Shown in pieces: positions 56,901-64,000 of a stretch of 64,000 bases of DNA. The stretch comes from Vombatus ursinus. Lineage: Eukaryota > Chordata > Mammalia > Diprotodontia > Vombatidae. The stretch covers positions 34,688,835 to 34,752,834 of the forward strand of contig NW_020954610.1 of NCBI RefSeq assembly GCF_900497805.2, written 5' to 3'. Numbering within the stretch: the stretch's first letter is position 1; the number at the start of each line of letters is the position of its first letter. A program made the translations under genes and the position numbers. The notes under the pieces were generated by a model. That model did not search any database. It saw nothing but the letters and a program-made list of their open reading frames with translations, and was not told where the DNA came from.

Positions 56901-59900
56901 TACAAAAACTATCAGCATAATTGACTATATCAACAACAAAACTAACAGAAATCATATGATTTTCTCAATAGATAGAGAAAAAGCATTTGACAAAATACAA
57001 CACAATCCTATTAAAAACACTAGAGAACATAGAAACAAATGGAGTCTTCCTTAAAATGATAGGTAGCATCTATCTAAAATGATCAGCAAGCATTATATGT
57101 AATAGAGACAAGCTAGAAGCACTTCCAACAAGATTGGGGGCGAAACAAGGAGGTTCATTATCACCACTGCTATTCAATATGGTACTAGAAACATTAGCTT
57201 TAGCAGTAAGAGAAGAACAAGAAGTTGAGGGAATTAGAATAGGCAAAGAAGAATACAAGCTGTCACTCTTTGCAGATGATAGGATGGTATGCTTAGAGAA
57301 TCTTAGAGATCAAGTAAAAAATTACTTGAAATAATAAAGAAATTTAGGAAAGTTGCAGGATATTAAGTAAACCCACACAAATCATTGGCATTTCTATATA
57401 CCACTAACAAAGCCCAATAGCAAGAGATAGAAAGAGAAATCCTATTTAAATTACTGTAGACATTATAAAGTATTTGGGAGTCTACTTGACAAAACAAACC
57501 TAGGAGCTATATGAACACAATTACAAAACACATTTCACACAAATAAATTCAGATCTAAATAATTAGAAAAATATTATTTGCTCATGGATAGGCTGAGCTA
57601 ATGTAATAAAAATGACAATTCTACCTAAGTTAATTTACTTACATACCACTCAAACTACTAAAAATTATTTTATACAACTAGAAAAAACAATAACAAAATT
57701 CATCTGGAAGAACAAAAGGTCCAGAATATCAAGGAAACTAATGAAAAGAAATGCAAGGAAAGGTGGCCTAGCCATATCAGATCTTAAATTATATTATAAA
57801 GCAGAATCATCAAAACTACTTAGTACTGGCTAACAAATAGAGTGGTGGATCAGTGGAATAAGTTAAGAATGCAAGACATAACAGTTAATGACTATAGTAA
57901 TCTACTATTTGATAAATCCAAAGACTCCAGGTTCTGAGATAGGAAATCACTATTTAACAAAAACTGCTAGGAAAACTGGAAAATAGTATGGCAGAAACTA
58001 GGCATAGACCAACATCTTATACCCTATACCAAGATAAAGTCAAAATGGGTACAGGATTTAGATATAAAGACTGATACTATAAACAAACTAAGAGAGCAAA
58101 GAATAGTTTACCTATCAGATCTAAGGAGAAGAGAAGAATTTATGACCAAACAGGAGATAGAGAATATTATGAAATGCAAAATGGATAATTTTGATTACAT
58201 TAAATTGAAAAGGTTTTGCACAAACAAAGCCAATGCAACCAAGATTAGGAGGGAAGCAGAAACCTAGGAAAGAATTTTTACAACCAGTGTCTCTGATAAA
58301 GGCCTCATTTCTAAAGTATACAGAGAACTGAGTCAAATTTATAAGAATACAAGTCATTCCCCAATTGATAAATGGTCAAAGGATTTGAACAGGCAGATCT
58401 CAGAGGAAGACATTAGAGCTATCTACAATCACATGATAAAAATACTCTGTCACTATTGATTAGAGAAATGCAAATCAAAACAACTCTGAAGTACTAAATC
58501 ACACCTATCAGATTGGCTAATATGACAAAACAGGACAATGGTAAAGTTGGAGAAGATGTGGGAAAATCAGAACACTAGTCCATTGTTGGTGGAGTTGTAA
58601 ACTGATCCAACCATTCTGGAGAGCAATGTGGAACTATGCCCAAAAGGCTATAAAACTGTGCATACCCTTTGACCCAGCAATACCACTAGTAGGTCTGTAT
58701 CCCAAAGATATCACAAAAATAGGAAAAAGACCCACATGTACAAAAATATTTATAGTAGCTCTTTTTGTAGTGGCAAAGAATTGGAAATTGATGGGATGCC
58801 CATCAACTGGGGAATGGTTGAACAAGTTGTAGTACATGAATGTAATGGAATATTATGGTGCTATCAGAAATGATGAGCAGGCAGACTTCAGAAAAACCTA
58901 GAAAGACTTATATGAACTGATGCTGAGTGAAGTAAGCAGAACCAGAAGAACATTATACACAGTAACAGCCACATTGTGTGATGATTGACTTTGATAGACT
59001 TAGCTTTTCTCAGCAATACAAGGATCTAAGACCACTCCAAAAGACTCATAATAGAAAATGCTGTCCACATCCAGAGAAAGAACTATGGAGCCTGAATGCT
59101 TATAGAAGCATACTATTTGCTCTCCTTTTCTTTTATTGTTTTGTTTTATTCCTTCACTCTTGTGATTCCTCCCATTGGTTCTAATTTTTCTTTACACCAT
59201 GACTAATGGGGAAAATATGCTTTATATGAATGTATAAGTAGAGCCTCTAACAGATTGCACACCATCTTGGGGAGGAGGGAAGAGAGAGAGGGGAAGAAAA
59301 ATTTTAAACTCAAAATCTTATGGAAGTGAATGTTGAAAACTAAAAATAAGTTAATTATTTTTAAAAAGCATAATGATCTCAAAGATACGATTCATAGAGA
59401 CAATTTAAGGACAAAAGTCTCCCAAAAGAACAAGTCAAAAAAATCTTAAGACAACAATGCAAGAAATAATAAAAGAAAAATACCCAGAACTTCTGAGCAT
59501 AGAAAACAAAGTGTCAATTAAAAGAATCCAAGACTATCTATAGTGGGAAAAACACTATGCTCGAAACTCTGAACAAAGTGGTTAAATTTAACAATTGTAT
59601 TGGAAAAAAAAACAAGAGGAAATAAAATAATGAGTTCTAAAGAGCACTGGAGATCAAAATACAGTCCAAGGTGACCTAACTTGCAAATGTGAGCCTAACC
59701 ACAAATGAAAAGATGGACTTCAATAGTAAAGAAGCATTTCAAAAATTCCTAGAAAGAAAACTAAAGGTGATCTCAAATGTCCCAGACAACAGAAATATAG
59801 GGCAAACAAATACAGCTACCAACAAACATCAAGAACAAAAGAACAAAAAACTTCAGGAGGAATCAAGGGCAAAAGCAGAAGTCAAATAGAAATAATAAGA

Positions 59901-60330
59901 AATAGGCCTCAAAAATCATGGACTAAAACTTGTAACACCCAGCCTGCAAGTGAATCAATTACAAAATGGAAGAGCACATAAATAAGGGGAGGGAAGGGGG
60001 AAAAAGTTAGAAGGGAATTTGTGATGTATGCCAATTAAGTCAAAGGCTACAAATCAAAGGAAAATAAAGAAGAGAGCTTACAGGAGAATGAAAGGTAGGA
60101 ATTGAAAAAGAGGGAAATAAAAGGGGAAAACTTTTCTTATTAATGAGAGGGGATATGAAAGCTGAATGCTTCTATGGGAGAAGAAAGATATCCTCCTTGC
60201 AATGGATATTTGTTCGGTTTTGTAGGCACCACTCATCCTGCTTCAGGAGGATAATCAGAGCTGAAGAGTAAAAGAGATGGACCCAAGGAAGAGATTTTGA
60301 GGCAAATGGGGGGAAAATGACTTAGGGGTA
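53906..60330 (+). mobile_element. HAL1-like ORF1-only element, split by an L1
   Basis: 53906-54880 is 5'UTR-like ('accaacatgatggaggatta'). 54880-55269 and 59382-59890 carry A-rich, lysine/glutamate-rich coding-like sequence of L1-ORF1 style ('agagaaaaaataactggcaag', 'ggaggaatcaagggcaaaag'), interrupted by the L1 at 55283-59368. A 66-codon frame remains at 59689-59889. The remainder to about 60330 looks like 3'UTR. No ORF2 belonging to this element is visible, hence HAL1-like, but the family call is from general layout. Confidence 0.5.
55270..59381 (+). mobile_element. 5'-truncated L1, ORF2 nearly complete, 13-bp TSD
   Basis: The 13-bp cataatgatctca flanks the copy at 55270-55282 and 59369-59381. 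The body starts inside the ORF2 endonuclease domain ('VKVKDWSRIYYVSAEVEK'-type frame, 55274-55471). It passes '[19 protein letters not shown]' and '[19 protein letters not shown]' (56468-56713), then 'GAKQGGSLSPLLFNMVLET' and the active-site LSLFADDRMV (57134-57334). The C-terminal 'PFDPAIPLVGLYPKD' frame (58626-58832) and the 3'UTR follow, ending in an A-rich tail. ORF2p would nick DNA and copy RNA. This copy has many stops and frameshifts and lacks ORF1 and promoter. Confidence 0.95.
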
Positions 60331-60344
60331 GGATAAAGATTAGC

Positions 60345-60965
60345 CAGTCAATAAACGTTTGTCAAATTTCATTATAGTCTACTATATGCCAGACACTAGG
60401 CTAAGCACCAGAGATACAAAGAATGGCAAAAGAAACTCCCTGCCTTCAAGATTATGATTTGGTGAAGGAGATAATAAGCAAACAAATATGTACAGACAAT
60501 CTATACAGAGGATAGATAGGAGAAAATAAAAGAGGGAAGGCACTAGTATTAAGCAGGGTTGGGAAAGGGTCAGCGAATGAAGGCGGTAGATATGAAGAGT
60601 GAAAGCATCATAGGAATGACGAACAGCCAGAGAAAAAATCTTGGAGTTGAGAAATGAAGTGCATTGTTTGTAGAACAGCAAGGAGTCCAGTATCACTGGA
60701 TCAAAGAGCACCTGGGGCTGGGATGAGATTATAAGGTGTAAGAAAATTAGAAAGGTTGCTCATGGTGGGGTGGGTGAGGAGGTCTAGGTTATGGATGGCT
60801 TTGAATGCTAAACAGAAGATTTTACATTTGATCCTGGATGTGATAAGGAGCAATTAGAGTTTGTTGAGTATAGGCGTGGTATGATTGGACCTGAACTTTA
60901 GGAAAAACACTTTGGTATCTAAATGGAAGGTAGAATGGAGCAGGATGAGACTTACAGCAGGTGGA
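60345..60965 (-). mobile_element. L2-clade LINE, 3' 600 bases
   Basis: The plus strand reads 'cagtcaataaacgtttgtc', 'gccagacactaggctaagc' and 'gagggaaggcactagtatt', then 'ttatggatggctttgaatgc', 'tttgatcctggatgtgataa' and 'attagagtttgttgagtat'. These are the reverse complements of L2 coding and tail blocks seen at 17.2-17.7 kb ('aattcaaagctcttcataacc', 'ctccagtgactccc'). A 109-codon minus-strand frame lies within it. Confidence 0.85.
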
Positions 60966-60967
60966 TC

Positions 60968-61035
60968 AATCAGATGAAGAAACTGAGGCAAGTAGAGGTT
61001 AAGTGACTTGTTCAGGGTCATACAGCTAGTGCCAC
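60968..61035 (-). repeat. CORE-SINE core fragment
   Basis: 'agatgaagaaactgaggc', 'agaggttaagtgacttg' and 'gtcatacagctagt' are a reversed core. Confidence 0.7.
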
Positions 61036-62120
61036 AACAATTTCCTAATCACTGCAGCACTGACTCTTAAAAATGATACACTGACTAAAGGCATTTACAT
61101 GCCTTCTCAATTGGAAATTAATCTTAACATTAGCATTTTAATAAGTAATATTTATGGAATAACATTCTGATTATCAAGATATAACTTTTATTCAATAGAA
61201 AACAACCTGCATTGCACTGTCCCACCAATGCACACAGAAAGAGTAAACCCATATATCCAGGGCAACTCATGGCTGTGAGCTGCAGGCCTGGATACTGGTG
61301 GTCACTTTTAGTGAACAGATTTTACTAACCATCATCTACTCCTCTTCTGTGTCTCTCTACTCTAATGCTAGACAAAACTATTTTCTTTTTGCTTCTTTTG
61401 GGATACTTGGAGAGTTTTAAGTTCTTGTAGTAAATCAGAAGTGTGATACTCAATGAAATAGTAGCTTTAAGCCTGGGGTTTGTAGATTTCCAGGTCAGCT
61501 CCCTTGGCTGGGCACAGAGGTAGCATTAAACTATGTTAATGGCAAGAAGTTCCTTTGAATTGGAGAACTGCAAAGCTCCTTAGATTTACAGGCAAGGCTA
61601 AGGGATTTCCCCTCTCTCTGGGTATAGAGGTGCTAAAGAACAATACAGACAAACTCAGTCAGTTCTTCACACAGTAGAATTTTGCTTTTTGTAATGAGCT
61701 CCCAGCAGCCACAGAATTCTCCTATAATCAAAACAATTCCCAGGTAAGCTGCAAAGCTCATTTGTCCTCAGTCAACTCTCAAATTGTAGGGGGCATCAAA
61801 GTCAGATAAGCCCAATCAGGTCTTCACACAGAAAAAGGATTCAACTTTCTCTAATCACTTCTAACAGCTACAAGACTCTTCTCCAACGAACTCTCAATAG
61901 CTATAGAGACTTTCTGGCTCAGTCAGTTCTCCCAGCACATAGAACTTGAAACTTTCACTCTTATACTCTTCATGCTCTGCTCTGCCTCTTTGAAACAGCA
62001 GGAGACATTCTTTGATCCCAATTTCCCTCTTCTGGTAACTCCTGTCATCTTACAATCTGACTTCTAATGTCTCATGTCAGGACCTCCTTAAAAGTAGTCT
62101 TATCATTCTAGCTACTAAGA
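61036..62120. other. Unassigned, possibly old LTR or L1 5'UTR
   Basis: The segment 61430-62110 contains loosely repeated motifs ('cagtcagttcttcacacag' near 61657, 'caatcaggtcttcacacag' near 61812) and does not resemble the other elements. I cannot assign it to a family. Confidence 0.3.
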
Positions 62121-62124
62121 CAAG

Positions 62125-62812
62125 AATTCGCTATTTGACAAAAACTGCTAGGAAAATTGGAAAGTGGTATGGAAGAAACTAAGCATAAACCAATATCTCA
62201 ACCTCTATACTAGGCTAAGCTCAAAATGGATTTATGAATTAGACATTGAGGGTGACATAAGCAAATTGGTGGAACATGGAAGAAATTGCCTGTCAGGTCT
62301 ATGGACAGGGCAATACTTTATGACCAAATAAGAGTTGGAGAGTTTCACTGGAGATAAAATGGATAATTTTGATGATATAAAATTAAAGTTTTTGCTCAAA
62401 CAAAGCCAATACAGCCAAAATTAGAAGAAAAGCAGGAAACTGGGAAAAATTTTACAGTAAATTCCTTTGATAAAGATCTCATGTCTTAAATACATAGAGA
62501 ACTCAGAAAAATTTACCAAAATAAGAGCCATTCCTCCATTAATAAATGATCAAAGGATATGAACAAGTGGTTTTCAAAAGAAATCAAAATTATTGTCATA
62601 TTAAAAATTATCTAAACCACTAAAAACAACTCTGAGGTACCACCAGTCAATCCAACAGATTGACTAATACAATGGAAAAAGAAGCTGACAAATCCTGGAT
62701 GGGATGTGGGAAAATTAGTACACTAAAGCATTGTTGGTAGAGTTGTAAACTATTCCAACTATTCTGGAAAACAATTTGGAACTATGACCAAAAAGCAATA
62801 AAACTTTGCAAA
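62125..62812 (+). mobile_element. L1 ORF2 C-terminal fragment
   Basis: 'gctatttgacaaaaactgc', 'taggaaaattggaaagtgg', 'ttatgaccaaataagagt', 'aactctgaggtaccacc' and 'aacaatttggaactatgac' follow the ORF2 order of the better copy at 57.96-58.64 kb. It is truncated at both ends and broken. Confidence 0.8.
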
Positions 62813-63011
62813 CCCAAGAATTAGAAACTGTTGGCCACATCAAAGATTCCTAGGAGTTTGCCTTGGGGGCAAGGGATGATTAGAATTTGCTAGTTGGAAC
62901 AGGGGTCCCAGAGTTTTCTGGGGCTTGACAAGACAAACAAACAATATTATCCTCATAGTCCTCAAGCAATTTTCAGCTTTATCCTTCAAAACTCTTAAAA
63001 ATCATATGTAG

Positions 63012-64000
63012 ACTTCTGCTTCTGGGAGCCAAGATGGCGGAGTAAGAGGTGAGTCTCTCTTAATCTCCCTTATTAACCCCTGAAAGCCCAGAAAATATCT
63101 CTCCAGGAAAAACCCTGGAACAGCTGAACCAGAAGAAAGATGGGGTACATCAGTCCAGAAGCCCAGGTAGCTTGAGGAATTAACAGGAAAGGCACCTCTT
63201 GCCCTGGGGGAAGGGTAGCAGTATAGAACAGGAGGCATTCTGGCAAGCTAGTGGAAAACCCCACCTCAGCATACCAGGAGGAGATTCTGAAGCCCAGGTG
63301 GTGCAGCAGGCAAACACCAACACCTGGACCCCAAGTGCCTCATTGAGGGTGGGCGAACCAGTGGAAACCAGATCAGAAAACCACCAGGTGCCTTGACATT
63401 CTACAGCAACCCACTCAGCAAAACTAAGGAAAGCAGTGCTCCAAGGGGCTCCAGGTGGATAAACACCCTACAACATCCATCTGAAAAGAGCTGAAGAAAG
63501 CAAAAGGAAGGAAAGGCCTAGGTGAGCAGGAAATCTCCAGGATCCACACTACCCAATCCTACCCTTAGAGTTCCAGTTTTGCTGTTTCCAGCCCAACACC
63601 AGGGAAGTTGCCAGAACCCTACAGTCTCCAACTGCCAACATTGGAGGCCCCAGCACACAAAGCTATCGACCAGGCCCTAGGCTCCCAACACAAGAAGTTT
63701 GGGTCAGTGCCCTCTGCTCCCCAGCAGGAGAGCCCAATCTCTTTAAAGGCCAGGAAATAAGCAAACACCAAGAACAAAAAGAAATGTACAATAGATTCTT
63801 ATTATGGGAAGAATGAAGATCAAGGCAGAAATTCTGAAGAGGACAACATTGTCAACAAACCCACATTTGGAACCTCAAAAGGGAATATGAACTGGTCTGA
63901 AGCCCAAAAAGCCTTCTTAGAGGAGCTCAAGAAGGATTTTAAAAGTCAAATGAGAGAAGTAGAAGAAAAAATGGGGAAAAAAATGAGAGGTATGCAAGAG
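63012..64000 (+). mobile_element. L1 5'UTR and ORF1 start, running off the window
   Basis: The 5' end is at about 63012 ('cttctgcttctgggagcc' followed by 'aagatggcggagtaag'). The roughly 740-base GC-richer 5'UTR is cleanly readable. An ORF1-like frame is open from 63761 to the window end (80 codons, no stop): NTKNKKKCTIDSYYGKNEDQ at the start, then NMNWSEAQKAFLEELKKDFK and a charged, coiled-coil-like segment. The expected start codon area reads 'gaaataagcaaacacc' with ATA where an ATG would fit, and a shift to the downstream frame. The next ATG in the open frame is at 63887. It looks the youngest L1 here. Confidence 0.8.

Overview
This 64 kb window looks like marsupial (metatherian) nuclear DNA: a gene-poor, AT-rich, repeat-dense stretch of intergenic or large-intron sequence. 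The identification rests on the repeats. There are many tRNA-headed CORE-SINEs of the marsupial Mar-1/Opo-1/MIR type, some ending in an RTE-derived tail. There are also BovB-like RTE LINEs, numerous L2-clade LINEs, and L1 copies with marsupial-style 5'UTRs that begin with an 'agccaagatgg' module. All family names come from memory of these families, not from a database search. I found no confident host gene, tRNA, rRNA or CRISPR array. Two short splice-flanked or exon-like open stretches (about 22.25 kb and 32.25 kb) are the only host-exon candidates, and both are weak.

Layout. 1-9.5 kb: L1 fragments in both orientations, including a copy with a 14-bp target-site duplication (TSD) and a copy with an internal inversion sitting inside an older L1 ORF1. 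9.5-24.5 kb: L2 copies, CORE-SINEs, an RTE-like LINE on the minus strand, a probable solo LTR (14.66-14.99 kb) and a repeat-poor island (22.7-24.3 kb). 24.7-29.3 kb: an L1 5' region split by a BovB-like RTE with a perfect 14-bp TSD, followed by two L1 ORF1 segments facing each other as a near-perfect hairpin. 29.5-37 kb: a fossil Ty3/Gypsy polymerase fragment, L2 copies and L1 pieces. 37-44 kb: a second RTE-like LINE, CORE-SINEs and largely featureless DNA. 44.06-48.47 kb: a composite L1 with stacked 5'UTR modules that appears to be one insertion (12-bp TSD) carrying a possible 3' transduction. 49-54 kb: unclassified sequence with two inverted-repeat pairs, one containing a 106-bp perfectly identical block, plus a Tigger-like MITE nested in a CORE-SINE nested in an L1. 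53.9-60.3 kb: an ORF1-only (HAL1-like) element split by a 4.1-kb L1 with a 13-bp TSD. 60.3-64 kb: a minus-strand L2, L1 fragments and the 5' end of another L1 that runs off the window.

How the parts relate. Two SINE/LINE partnerships can be read directly from shared 3' ends: CORE-SINEs with the BovB-like RTE tail, and a second short repeat that shares its 3' tail and (GTT)n microsatellite with another RTE-like LINE. Poly(A)-tailed SINEs and L1s show ordinary L1-type TSDs. I did not find a new autonomous biological system. The most unusual structures are the L1 hairpin, the inverted pair with its perfectly conserved core, and the composite L1.
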